Part shown: positions 25,282 through 37,395 of the stretch, in pieces
Numbering within the stretch: the first letter of the stretch is position 1
Layout of the letters: every line of letters starts with the position of its first letter
DNA from: Cryptomeria japonica
Taxonomy: Eukaryota; Streptophyta; Pinopsida; Cupressales; Cupressaceae
Assembly (NCBI RefSeq): GCF_030272615.1
Contig: NC_081412.1
Coordinates: 341,561,370-341,625,369 of the forward strand
Length of the DNA stretch: 64,000 nt
Direction of reading: 5' to 3'
The notes under the pieces: model-generated
What the model was told of the DNA's origin: nothing
Databases searched by the model: none
What the model saw: the letters and a program-made list of their open reading frames with translations, nothing else
Position numbers and translations under genes: made by a program

Positions 25282-25605
25282 CTCATACACCCACTCTTTT
25301 TGTTGTTACATTAAAATAGGTTATAACTGATTAAGAATGGATATGCTTATATGCCTTTCCTTTTGGGTGCAGGTTGTCCTTCCAAGACTACACTCATCCA
25401 ACATAAGGAATGTGTCCAACCTTAATCCCACTTATATCATTCATGATTTTCTTGGTTAAATAATCACATTGTATATTGAAATAATGATTTGTTTCAAATA
25501 AACAGAATAGTAATTGTCTCCTAATTAATCAATTTAAATCATAAATATATTGAAACAAATTAATTATTATTAAAATCGGCCTATATCTAGTAGGGGACAT
25601 TACAT

Positions 25606-27139
25606 TTACTCAATCATATAGTTACTTTCCATTTTGAAGAGTGTTCATATTGCTCCTCTAAAATTTTCAAGGCTTAGCTGAAACCTTTTTCATGGTTTTT
25701 GCTTCTTTGTCTCAACATAAATGATAAATTCCTTCATGGGCATAATAAGATCTTGCATATTTGCTCCAATATGGAAAATCATAATCCATGTGAATCACAA
25801 TAGATGTCCACAACTGGGAGATTAGATTTCCACTTCCTAGATTCAATTACAGGTTGATTTTATTTAGAACTCTTCTTGGCCTTGGTATATCCCTATCTTT
25901 TTAATGACATAAGCCTCCCTTATATCTTACAACTCCAATAGTGTGGTTTCCATTCAAAAGGATCTATGCTACTCAAGAACTTTGTTCAAGGCAGCCTTCA
26001 TATGACTTATTAGACTGATATTCATCACTTCACTTACACATTTTGATCATTGCATTAATGTGTTGAAAACTGAAGGAGCAATAACTATAGATTTCATTAT
26101 AACACGCAAAATAGCATTTAAATCATAAAAAAAGAAAAGCATTCACATATGGTGAATTCCAAGAGTGATGTAATAAAAAATCCAAGATGGGAAACATTAC
26201 TATTAAGCAATTATATGAATAGTTTTATTGCTCAAGTGGCCATTTAAATACCATAAACAGACAGTGAAACCCAATATGAGTATATACAACTCAATAAGAA
26301 CTCCCCAAGACTCCTATGTATGATGTGTACACGAACTCCCTTACCAAATTTTACAGCTAAGATTCTCCAAGTAGGAATCAAATAACAAACTCTACAATTA
26401 TGATATCAAATAGAAAATGCAATCCTACAAGATCATATCTAAATACATGATATGCACTAAGGTGCAAATATTTAAGGATGGATTCCAAGTCCTTGGCCCT
26501 TTCAAGCTCACTTGATGTGTCTTAATAACTTGACATATGTAAAGAGTACAATGTATGATGTCTATAATGATTAGATTTTTACTCACTAATATACTATAAA
26601 GAAACAAGCAAAATTGTGTAAGGAAACATTCTTTATTTCATGAAAATAGTTTCTCTTATAGAAACTCATATTGTTCTATGAATGCATAATTATTTTAAAC
26701 AATCAAAGTTATATATTAAATATTGGAAAAATTACACAACAATAAGGGTATGAAAATTTGTTGTAGCAAAAAGCATATGTCATGCATGAACTACAATTAG
26801 AAGGATACTACACACAACGATTATCTAGCCAAGTAATAATATACCACATCATACTTTTCTAGCCTCCTTGAAGCAACACCACAATACTATGATACGAATA
26901 TAAGTTCTTACTTTTCAACAAACAATATAACCCCAAACTTGTTTTGTTTCAAGAAGAGAAAAGTGTCCTTCAGCTTAACAAAGATCCTTTATCAGAAGAT
27001 GTTTGCTATTTATATTGTTGGATTAATATTAATGCCTACGACCATACATGCCATATGTCCCTATTTAGTGTTAATTTCTTAGTATAAAGAAAGCAATGAT
27101 TGGCAAATTTCTTGTTTAGTTATTTATTGTGGTATAAAC
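25606..27139. other. Unassigned AT-rich sequence
   Basis: No coding region, LTR pair or inverted repeat was recognised. Confidence 0.5.
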
Positions 27140-27929
27140 CATAGAAACGAGACTCAGACTCAACGTGGACTTGACAAGGGTGACTCGACTTAAGACTTAG
27201 GCTCTCAACTAAAAAACTTGTCGTAGACTAACCCAAGAAATTTAGAGATTTTTAAGCATATAAAGCTTGTTTCATGCACCCTTTAGTAAATAAGCCTTTA
27301 AGACACAACAACATCAAGTTGAAGCTAATTTGATCACATACACAAGTATAAATTGATTACATAATTATAAACACAAATTATAGTTTTAGGAAATAGCACA
27401 CTTAGATATATAAATATTGTCAAATGCATATGATACTCAAGGAATATAAAATCCATGACATCAAATGTTCCAAACAGATATCAAAACAATAACGTTGTCT
27501 ATGGCTCAAAGGAGTCTGCATCCCTCCTATGAAAGCATTTAAGGTAGGTCCCATTAACTCGTAGGCGTTTGGGAGTGGAGGTGCTAATGGGTTTGAGGGG
27601 TAGCAATGATAAGCTACACAAGGTGTAAGATGTGCGCCGCAAGTGGGGGTTTGGAGGCCATGCCACTAGAAAAAACAAAAAATAAAAAATAGAGAAAAAC
27701 GTCAAAAATGGTCTAGTTTTATCATTTTTTGAGGTTAAAAAAAAAAGTTGTGTTTGGCTAAGTCCAAGCATCAAGACTCGAAGAGTTCGAGCCAAGTCCG
27801 CGAGTCTCGAGATTTGCCAAAACTCACCCAAGACTTAGAGACCAATTTCAGGCCCTTAAAACTCACCTAGGGTCACTTGGTTTGAGAATCGCCAAGTCCT
27901 AGCAAGTTCTAGCAATTCTTGAAACTTTG
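27140..27929. mobile_element. Decayed non-autonomous hAT element (790 bp)
   Basis: Internal wording at 27230-27310 (AGAGATTTTTAA, then CTTGTTTCATGCACCC) and GACTCG-rich ends match the better-preserved hAT element at 39268-40757. The proposed ends CATAGAAACG and GAAACTTTG are flanked by GTATAAAC and GTAAGAAC, an 8-bp target duplication with two differences. It has no intact transposase. Confidence 0.6.
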
Positions 27930-27937
27930 GTAAGAAC

Positions 27938-28855
27938 CTTCAAGGATCACCACTAAGCTTGGTCCAGGGAACTTGTAGTACTGTGATTGATGTTGATCAA
28001 GAGAAGTGATGGGCAAGGACCTCAAATAACATATAACATTTTGCATACATAAGATACCCTTGACTTCCTAGCTTAATATTACTTGGATGCGAGCCATGTT
28101 AGAGTTATGAGTTGCCATTAAGTGTTTTCAGATGATTGAAGCTTGCTAAAATATGTAGGATGAAATTCTCTAAGCAAAATCTTGCATGCATCTGAATGGC
28201 CCCAACTCTTAGTAGAGCCAATAAGACAATGATTGTTTGTCATCCACGTAGTATCTGCCATAGGAAGGGGTTTGCACAGAATTTTTTGTTCCTTTCTCCT
28301 TGGTACGGGATTGAGGCTCCACATCACCTACATAAGACAACCATATTGCATTAGTATACCCAAAGTTGACCCAGCCTTGTCGATATAAGGCTCCTTGACA
28401 TAGGGCTTAGAGCACTACTTATGGCAGCTAAGAGGAAAGCTATCAGAGTTGTGATTCTAATCAGTAATTCTTCCCTGAGATTATGTTGGTTGCCCAGCAT
28501 AAGCACCTTTCCATTGGTTGATATTGTTTGGTGAAAGCACTAATATCCATTTATTCTTTGTGATCCACCTCCAAGTCAACTCTCAGGATCTTGATAAATA
28601 TAATTGATATCGATGTGGTACAAAATGAAATAATCTTTGTAATTTTTAAACTTTCTTCTCCATTGATCTTAGATATTATTCACACAATCTGTTGCAACTT
28701 TCAAATTGAATGGACTTCTTTGTAGTATCATTACTGTCATTTATATCAGATATCCTTACAGCTTCAAGTCAACTATGTAAAATGGTCATTTTGGAGTAAA
28801 AGCAAAGAGGGAAGAAGATAGACTTCGTGCTAGTAAGATTTGGGGTGATAGAGAG
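27938..28855. other. Unassigned sequence
   Basis: No supported feature. The minus-strand frame at 28327-28118 is short and unrecognised. Confidence 0.5.
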
Positions 28856-30378
28856 TATTAGAATATTAAATTATTAAAAGATAAGACTTACAGTTGTAAT
28901 AAAGCCAAGCCACCTTAGTGGCAAGTGTTTTCATTCTATTTTTTAGTTTGCTTTTTTTTACCGAGTCATGTAATGTTTATCCATTTGAGTAGTTTCTTCT
29001 CCAATCTCTGTATAAGGAGAGATAAAACTCTTTATAATATTCAATCCGATTATTTAATAGAATATTAAAATATTGTGTTATATTAATTTTTACAATATTG
29101 TATCACAGTAGGGGGTCACATGATTTTACCAATTGCGAAAAAGGGTGAACATTACAAGTTGTTCCTTTTAAAATTCCAGCCTATTTATGTGCAAAAACTT
29201 TGCGAAGAATTCAAGGTTAAACAAGTTGTGCAGATTCTTTTTCAAAGAACCATGTAGAAATTTTCATACAAAAATAACTTCCACGTGAGTTGCGCGTTGC
29301 TTGCATGTCATGGCATGTGAAGGATTCATGATGTTTAAAATTCTAATTATTTCTTCTGTTACATTTTAGCTTGGCTAGCTAGTAGGAATCTATCGGAAGG
29401 AATTGTGATTATTGTTAAGGCTTGTGGATTTGAGTGAATATTTCGTATGATGCTTTTATGCAGATCAACATCCTAGAGTTATTCAAATTTCGGCAAGAAG
29501 GTACTCGGATTTGAAACTATTCAGTTTTATAATATTTTTTCGAAAATAGTAATTTTCGTCTAAATGGCCAATACAATAAAGATGGCACAAACTCAAACGG
29601 TTGGACAGCCATACACTTTCACTATGGGTATCTTGAAGTAAAATGTGTTGAGGTACTTCTTGAACCTAATGCTCACACTTGTTGCCATGTTGAAGATCCT
29701 CCAAATGCATTTCCAAGAGACCTTGGAAAGATTACTATGTCAAATGAATTGCATGTATTTTAAGAAGCCCACATTTTGAACACAAGGATTCCAGTATAGA
29801 TAAAAACTCAAAATGGATAGTCTCCTACTTAGCTCGTTAGTCTGTGATCTTGGAAATCATACCCTTATGAGGGTTATGAGACAACTTGATGGAGCTCCGT
29901 GAAGTAGCTCAACATGGATTTTGTTCAGTGGCTTAGAAGATTTGTGATTTGGGAGTTCAAGGAGATAGTAATCCAAGGAATTCAATTTGGGAGCTACAAC
30001 TTTACAGAGGTTTGTGGCAGCTTGATGGAGTTCTACCTGGTGTATGGTCTGTTTTCAAAGAAAAGCTTCTGAAGAACGGCATATTCATGGTTCAAAGTGT
30101 TTTAGTTTGTTATGTTTTTAGTGAAGTAAGACTTAAGGGGTATTAGAATAATATTAAATCACTAAAAGATAAGACTTACAATTGTAATAAAGCTACCGTG
30201 GTGGCAAGTGTTTTCTTTCTATTTTTTCAGTTCACTTTTTATGGAGTCATGTAACATTTATCCGTTTAGGTGGTTTCTTCTCCAATCTCAACATAAGGAC
30301 GTGTTACTCTTTGCAATAATCAATCCAGTTATTTAATAGAATATAAAAATAAAATATTGTGTTTTACTAATTTTTACA
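28856..30378 (+). mobile_element. Short non-autonomous LTR element (1.5 kb)
   Basis: Two direct repeats, 28856-29094 (239 bp) and 30141-30378 (238 bp), both start TATTAGAATA and end TAATTTTTACA. A primer-site-like TGTATCACAG follows the first, and a purine run AAGGGG precedes the second. The internal region of about 1,050 bp has only a short unrecognised frame (29949-30146) and no pol motif. This is the layout of a small non-autonomous LTR retrotransposon. The terminal TG has become TA in both LTRs, and the 5-bp flanks (GAGAG and CTACG) do not match, so the ends may be eroded. Confidence 0.75.
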
Positions 30379-30605
30379 CTACGAGAACAGTTCCATCAAT
30401 TAGGCAAAAGAGAGAATAATAATGAGGATCATGGGAGAGAAATAATACTCACAAAAAAGGGTTCAAAGCTAAATCAAAAAAATCAATTTTGGTAACGTTC
30501 AAATATAATCTGGGTTATCTCTATATGACGTAGAGTAGATCTGGAAAACAATGAGAATCTTCTGATTTTTCTGCTACTGCTGTTGAACTAACAGAAATGA
30601 GAGTG

Positions 30606-30940
30606 AATTTTTTATTCCTTGGAAGAATACCAAAGCAACACAGAGGTACTAAAAATTCCTATCTTTAATTGTTTCACCATCTAGCTTCAGATAGCTATTT
30701 TCTCTAGTCAATGTGGCTCCCTCTTAAGTACAAAGGTTGAACAAAATACAAAAGTGGGATTCTGCATTGGAATTTTTTATTCCTTAGAAGAATAACGAAG
30801 CAATAGAGTGCTACTAAAAAAAATTCTATCTTTAATCATCTCACCATCAAGCTTCAGATCGCTATTTTCTCTAGTCGATGTGTGGCTCCCTCTTTTAGTA
30901 CAAGTTTGAACAAGATACAATAGTGGGCTTCTGCATTGAA
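30606..30940. repeat. 165-bp tandem duplication
   Basis: AATTTTTTATTCCTT begins at 30606 and 30771; both units run to TTCTGCATTG with scattered substitutions. Confidence 0.85.
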
Positions 30941-32143
30941 ACATACTCTGTTTTTGGGTACCTTGGATTTCAATGTGTGTGAAAATATTTTCTTAGTGGT
31001 CCACATTTTCATTGGCTGCATATTTATTCTTCCACAGTTTTCTTTAACAGTCTTCCTTGCTCTTAAACATCCAACGTGTGCGATAACAGTGCTCACTTAC
31101 AGAGGGAATCATGATATGTACATGATTGCATGTTTAATTTGAATTGCTGTGTGAAAAAGAGGCATCATGGTCAGCAATGTAAAGAGTGGACCTGACAGAC
31201 AACATTTGTCAAATTACCCATTTGCCTTGTGCATTGAAAATCGATCATGAAATTGCCAACCTTGTGTCTCAACCAATAATTTTCAGATTGTTGCTGTCAA
31301 TAGCTAAATTTTACAATGAATATATAAACAGTGTTTTAAAACAGGTATGACTTTTAAATTAAAATACATAAATTAATAACTATCTTCTAACATATGAATG
31401 GAGGTGACTTGGAAGGCAGTTCCTAGAATTGTTAGGTGAAGAGGTTGCAGGGATGCAAATGGAAAAGCTGAGTTAGCAGCTCATGTTTGGTCTCAGGTAT
31501 GGGGGTTTGGTACATAGATACAACCAAAAAAAAAACCCCCAACCCCCCAAAAAAAAATTTCCCATATCTGCATACTGAATCCCCAAAACCTAAACTGTAA
31601 CTTAGCATTTCCACTTGCATATATATATCCTTATTCCTATTATATACCCAAAGCGTCTATATTTAAAAAGTAAGCCATAAAAGACCTTTACTTGATAAAT
31701 AAATCTTTGTCACTGAATAAGTCTTTATCAGTTTGAAGCTTTGAAAATTCAATTGACGAATACTCTGATGGTTTCTCTATTGAACTCCAGCATTGATTAT
31801 TATTACGAAAGACGCATGATAGAACCATTTCAAAAACATGATAAGGTTTGATATAGGGCAGAAGGTAATTTTTTGGAAGAAAGAGCAGAATTTGCCAGCC
31901 CTGCTCACCACGTAAATCTTGTTTATCACCACATTCAACATGGTTCACTGGCAGTGAAGCATAGAGGCAGAAGTAGAATTGATGTGGAAGGAAGGACGAG
32001 GCAAATTGCACTTGCCAGGTCTAAAAGAATTCTTTGACGAATACCTCTGGTGGCTAATCTATTAAACTCACATTGTTACTGTTATGAAAGCAGCATGATA
32101 AGAGGGATGGAGATAAAGATGGTTAGTCCTGATTACAAAAATG
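30941..32143. other. Unassigned sequence with a diverged internal repeat
   Basis: Part of 31735-31830 resembles 32015-32100 (shared blocks GACGAATAC and GCATGATA). A minus-strand open frame of 107 codons (32011-31688, FCLYASLPVNHVECGDKQDL) is unrecognised. It could be an exon remnant, but there is no support for a gene. Confidence 0.4.
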
Positions 32144-32637
32144 CTAAGTTACTGGTTCCGGTTCGGATTCGGGTTCGGATTCGGGTACGGATTCGCGGAT
32201 TCGGCAAAAAAAAAATATACAATGTGACTTTCCATACATAATTGATAAATCATAAATCCATAATTGCCAATGCCAATAAATATTCATATATCGCAAATGT
32301 AATCAGTAAACTAATAACTAAAGTCTAATATCATATTCATAATTTGCAAAAAAGATAATATTCAAGTTTCAAGTCTTTTTTAAAGAGTCATAAAGGGGCG
32401 AATTAGAGTTTTATTATAAAAAACTATTTTAAAAAGTATTTTTTTATTGTTTTTTTGACCCGTGGGCCCCATTTTTGGGAACCCACAGGCCTGGGTTCAC
32501 GCGGGTCCTCCCGGGTTCTCCCTGGGTTCCATCTGGGAAGGACCCAGGAGGAACCCAGGGAGAACCCAGGGAGAACCAGGACCGGGCAAGAACCAGGACC
32601 CGGACCCAAGCCAAAAGGGGAAGAACCGGTAACTTAG
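32144..32637. mobile_element. Non-autonomous hAT element (494 bp) with target duplication
   Basis: Terminal inverted repeats CTAAGTTACTGGTTC and GAACCGGTAACTTAG are flanked by CAAAAATG (32136-32143) and CAAAAACG (32638-32645), an 8-bp duplication with one CpG-type change. The left subterminal part is a GGTTCGGATTC tandem and the right is GGAACCCAGGGAGAA-like. The inner sequence at 32210-32390 matches 43320-43440, and 32400-32500 matches 46250-46360. It is therefore an internal deletion derivative of the hAT transposon at 43.3-46.6 kb. Confidence 0.88.
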
Positions 32638-32645
32638 CAAAAACG

Positions 32646-33180
32646 CATACTACAGTTGCAAATCCAGCATGCACCCCAGTTGCTCACCAGAGGCCCTCAA
32701 ATAGATGAAGCCATGGGATGAAGAAAAACACCTTGCAAGTCCTTTTCATGCACAGGTACTGGCCTAGCAATATGTCTATCTACTCCATCAAAACCTCACT
32801 ACAGAGCTACCAATCCTTTTCGATGTTTATTAGTTTTCAACTGAATGACTTCATTTCCAAAAATAATGTCATTTCGATCAAAATTTTCCACAAAGTTTTG
32901 ATAATCAATTTCCTAAAACTGTGGCATTCATCAATACAATGGAGATATTTAAGATCTTTGACATTATGGACAATGGCATATGTTATCAAGGATTGAGGAC
33001 CTAGTCAATACATCAACTTTAGAGATTCATGCTAGGGTTACATCTTCAGGCCTAATGGCTATGTTGGGTAAAATATCACCATGACATCCTTTCCTATTTC
33101 AATCCAGTCAGTAAAAGGCATCAAACAATTCAATAGTATCCCATACAGCAGCTCTATATTGCTTAAGTCTTCTTTTTGGA
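32646..33180. other. Unassigned sequence
   Basis: No recognised coding region; frames are short and interrupted. Confidence 0.5.
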
Positions 33181-34810
33181 TGCAAATTTGAAAAGCACAC
33201 AGAAAATACTGAGAAGGGGGGAAGGGTAAATCACTATTTTAAAACCTTTGAACACATGAAACCACATAAAAGAAAGATAGAGCAAACATCAACAAGGAGA
33301 ACACCAAATTTCACGTGGAAAACCCTTTCGGGTAAAAAACCATGGCAGATCAATAGCTTTCATTAATAAAATGGGCACCAACCCAGATTACACAAGTGAG
33401 CACCAATTCACTGAGACCACCAACCCTCCTAGAAGCACCAATTCTGTCCAGCTGAAGCACCAACTTCAGTTTTAGCATCAACTCAAATGCAAAGCTTAAA
33501 AAAAAAACTTTCAGAATCCACTCACCACTTCAAACATCATACCAAGAATTACACAACACTCCCTGAAACATGAAACAATTAATGCTTTTCTGATACAACA
33601 GCAACTTCTCCTTAACATGAAGCAACTACAGGCTCTGAAAACTAATTCCTCTGCACTATGACATGGAGACCATGCACGGTGATGATAGTCTATGAATCCT
33701 CAGAACTGTCGAACTGTTTTTTGTTCCAGACACACTCAACCAGTTTTTACACTGCATCAAGTCGACCATCACACACAAGTTAATATCATCGCATATACCA
33801 GCCAACTTGTATTATATCAGCAAGCCATATTTTCCAAAGTACTCTTGTATCTTAAAACACGACAGTCCAAAAAAAACTCTTATTATCAGAGTGATCACCT
33901 AAGAACAATGGTCGCACTACATGGAATAACAAATTTCTCCCTCTTTTAGCTAGATACAGTCGCCGAACTTCATAAAACTTAATTACATCAGAGCTTTTAC
34001 ACCAAAATAGATATATAAACGATATGCCAACACCCACGCCTCAGAAGCATCACCCAAAAAAGGATTCTACGACAGTTTTGCTAATAATGAATTTTTTATT
34101 TTTTTTTAAATGCCAGTCCACCCGAACCAGAAATAAACACCCCAATAATATCTTATTTCAATAAGCTGATTTGTTCAAAAAGAAAATGTCATCTCTGTTT
34201 CAAAAAAACAGAATGATTAAAAATAATGAAAAACGTTACAAGCCAGCAGAATAAAGTCGCTCCTCTTACACAAAAGACGTTAAAAATCTGCTATCTTTAA
34301 ACTCTTACCATCACACCGAAATAAGATGAACAAATTAAAGAAATGATTCCAAATGAAACCAAGTGCCATTAATTTCTGATGCTGTCCAGAAGGCATTGAA
34401 AAAGTATGGCATGAAGGCATACTAAGATTAATGCTATTTTAAAAAGACTATAGCAGCCCATACATAAAGTAAACGTGCCTCTTTTTATCTTCTGTTTTGA
34501 AGAGTCAACCTTCGAAAGATGACGTGGCAGATAATTCTGACTTGGCACAAGGAAGCAGACAGGCAAGCAGGTGAAGTGGACAAGTAAGCAGCTCAAGCAT
34601 GCAACCAAGTAGCTCAAGCAAGTAAGCAAGCAGCTGATGAAAATCTGATGAATAATCAGCAGCTTGACAAGTATTTCATTCCAATTCTCTTTTCAGAAAG
34701 CCAAGCATAGAAATACAATGTACCATAATTCACTATTACTTAGAATAATCCTCCAAAAATTATACAACCTTGATCATCAACCTTTGACATCAATGACAAA
34801 ATATTCAACA
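33181..34810 (-). repeat. copia LTR, minus orientation (solo or orphan)
   Basis: On the minus strand it begins TGTTGAATATTTTGTCATTG at 34810 and ends near 33181. It is the same family as the plus-strand LTR at 37396 (shared CATTGATGTCAAAGG start, GGTTGGTGC motifs, a C-run then CTCGGTATTTT near the end). It interrupts a gypsy RNase H reading frame at about 34811-34820, so it inserted into that element. No internal region follows it, and the flanking 5-mers do not match, so a simple solo LTR is not proved. Confidence 0.75.
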
Positions 34811-36680
34811 AAATTTAGATCTAACCTATAAGACTACAAGCATTGAATCTCAAAAAACTCTAAGCTTCTTACTTCATGTTTGACAGCCATATTTAAAACC
34901 TAACAACAAGAACTCATACTCAGCTATATTATTTGTGCATTCAAAACAAAGAACAAAATAAGTCTTGAACGACACTGGGCGAAATGAAAATAATTCCAGC
35001 ACTTGATCCTTCTTTAGAGTATGCACCATCAAAGTGCATCAGCCATATACAATCACTATCAAAAACTGCTTGAACCTCTCTATGAAGAGATGTCTGATTA
35101 CCTTGTGCAGACTCAATTGCTTCCACTCTAAAAGTATCCAAATCAATGTCAACAAAGGAAACTTACTCATGTGGTTCAATCACTTCCACAATTGTAGGGA
35201 ACCTCCTCTCATGTGGTTCAATCTCTTCCACAATTTTAGGGAACCTCCTCTCTCCATCCAATTTTACATCTTTTCCATTGATGGGGATGAGGGCATAAGA
35301 TGAATCCACTTGGATACTTCCACCTACTGCTGCTAACCATCTTAATAATAGCACCCCATATATGAAAGGGATATCAGCTAATGTAATGTGCATGCTCTAA
35401 GTCTTCTCAGGGAATACAGCTAATTTAAACTCAAGAACTTTCTAACAAGCACCTCATTGGAATCCATAGCAAAACATTTCCAATAAGACTTGTTGACTTG
35501 AAGACCCAATTGATTCATGATCACTAATGGTATGACATTACTTGAAGCTCCAGAATCAATCATGCAAATTTTTACCAACTTTTAATTTATTAGCGAAGTT
35601 ACATAGAAAAGATCTACTTGAGATGGGCATTTACTCAAAGTGGTTCCCAGATAGACCTCAATTGTCTCACAATTTGGGTCTTTGCTTTCAACTTTATTCA
35701 CCTGCTTTTTGTTGTTCACTTGCTGGTTTGCAACATTTTTATTGCTAGAAAAACTTGTTGCAGCATCACCAATGAAGGCTAAAGTTTTATATAACCCTAT
35801 CCTCATCTATCCTCGTCATTTCTAGCAAAGACTGAAACCTTAATTTGACTGAGGGTCTGTGCCATATCCATTATCTACTGGTATGTATTTTGGCATAGCA
35901 CAATTGAGAGCATGAATAGGACAAAGTAAAACTACCTTTTCTTTCTCTTTTATGCCACTCTCCTTAGAAACATGAGCATTTTTAAAGTTATTCTATTCAT
36001 TTTTGGAGTCTTGAATCTTAGTCGTGTGCTTGTAAGATGCAACATCTATACATTAAATATCAACCTTCTTGTTGTTTCCATTTACTTCAGCATCTTTAAT
36101 AGGAATAGAACTTCTTTGCTCTTCCTGCTTTTCCTTAATGAAATGGCTTCTTACATTTACTTGACCATTACTATCTCCTTTGCTTCTCAGGTTATAATTG
36201 CTCCTAACTAGATCAACTGTTGCCGCTGTCAGAGTACAGATCTCATCCAAAGGTCTACTTCATCTGAAGTCTCGTCCAGCAGATTCAAGATTGTGCACAT
36301 GATGTCTATTCTTCAATATCAAAGAAAAGTTACCAATGATAATTGCTTTTCATATATCTTTTGCAACCAACTTATGATTCAAATCCACACTCATTAAATG
36401 AGGAATATACTTCATTATTTGAGCACAATTTGGTTGAAACTTGACATCATGTTGATATTCTGGTCCTCATGGTCATTCCTGAATTATGATCAAGAACATT
36501 GCATTCATAAAAGAGAGTCTCGTAAGGCTCAAAAGATTGAGCACCATACATTGTATTGGAGAATGTGGCAGCTGACATCATACACCAAGCAGTTTCTTCC
36601 ACATTGTTTGCACCACGCTTCTCAAGTGGATTTGGTGTTTCTTTACTTGTAGATCCCCTTTGGTTACTTTATATTGGTTT
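34811..36680 (-). pseudogene. gypsy gag, protease and RNase H-like fragment
   Basis: Minus-strand reading from right to left. Gag-like sequence comes first (ATVDLVRSNYNLRSKG near 36210). Next is a retroviral-type aspartic protease (MIDSGASSNVMP near 35560 and DIPFIYGVLLLRWLAAVGGS near 35370). Then comes an RNase H start (WLMHFDGAYSKEGSSAGI near 35040) and, after a shift, NNIAEYESLLLG near 34890. Between protease and RNase H there is only a short linker carrying a 42-bp tandem duplication and one stop codon; no RT motif is seen. Either RT was deleted or this lineage places an extra RNase H next to the protease. It is interrupted at its 3' end by the copia LTR. Confidence 0.82.
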
Positions 36681-36689
36681 ACCACTAAG

Positions 36690-37395
36690 TTACCAATTCG
36701 AGTACGGGTACGGGTACGGCAAAAAAAATCTTGGGTGCGGGTACAGGTACATCCGTGTGTGTGTGTGTGTGTGTGTAGACTTTGGAGATTGGTACTGGTA
36801 CCGGTACGGCTAATTTTCAAAAATAGGAGTTGGGGATGTACTTGGAGATGCCAATTTTTTTTTATATAATTTAATAATTTTCAAAAAATATCATGACAGA
36901 GAACTTTGACATGACATGTATGCAAAATGTGGAAGCATTCACAATGCATGTGAACTAGTCTCATTGAATGCCATGCTTGTAGGGTTTAAAATTTTGAAAA
37001 CAGATGTAAACAAATGATTGCCATGATTTGCAAACCCAGCATTTGGCAACTTTTGTAGTCTTTTGGGAGCATTTCAATCTTCTAGGGAGGGTTCAATGCT
37101 TCCAAAGGTGGAAAAATGATGGAAAACAACGTTTTCGTTTTGCTTTTTACCCTTTAACTCGCATTTTCCTAGAGCATTGGAGATAGCCAAAAACATGGCG
37201 GGAGACGAGGAGATGGCAGGAGACACAAAAGTGAGGTCTCCACCCAAAACAAAGTCTCTGAGTGCACGAAAAGAATCCCAGACGCATTTTCGTCTCCGAG
37301 ACGCATCTCAGGGGGGTGGAGACACGTCTCCCGATAATACATACATACATACATATATATATATGTTCAAACATCAAAATTATAAAATATAAACT
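36690..37395. mobile_element. hAT terminal fragment with GGGTAC and GT repeats
   Basis: CTAAGTTACCAATTC at about 36690 matches the terminal repeat of the 494-bp hAT element. It is followed by the same kind of subterminal tandem (GGGTACGGGTACGG) and a GT microsatellite (36755-36776). No opposite end with matching flank was found, so it is truncated or diverged. The rest, to the copia LTR at 37396, is unassigned. Confidence 0.6.

Larger units (their letters stand above)
22991..25605. mobile_element. 2.6-kb element with long terminal inverted repeats
   Basis: The left end ATGTAATGTCCCCTACTAG (22991) is mirrored exactly at the right end (25587-25605). The inverted similarity continues imperfectly for at least 70 bp through the blocks ATTTTAAT and TTATGATTTAAA. 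No transposase was recognised inside, and no clear target duplication was found (9-bp flanks ATAGGTAAT and TTACTCAAT agree at 5 positions). A non-autonomous DNA transposon, possibly Mutator-like because of the long repeats, is the best guess. A smaller inverted-repeat element and two long AT microsatellites lie within it. Confidence 0.75.

Noticed and set aside
22982-25614. 9-bp target duplication of a Mutator element (ATAGGTAAT and TTACTCAAT)
   Set aside because: Only 5 of 9 positions agree, so it is not evidence for the superfamily.
31688-32011. 107-codon minus-strand gene
   Set aside because: No recognisable domain, no splice or promoter support, in a repeat-rich stretch.
36755-36820. His-Thr-rich peptide near the GT repeat
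   Set aside because: Translation of a GT microsatellite.
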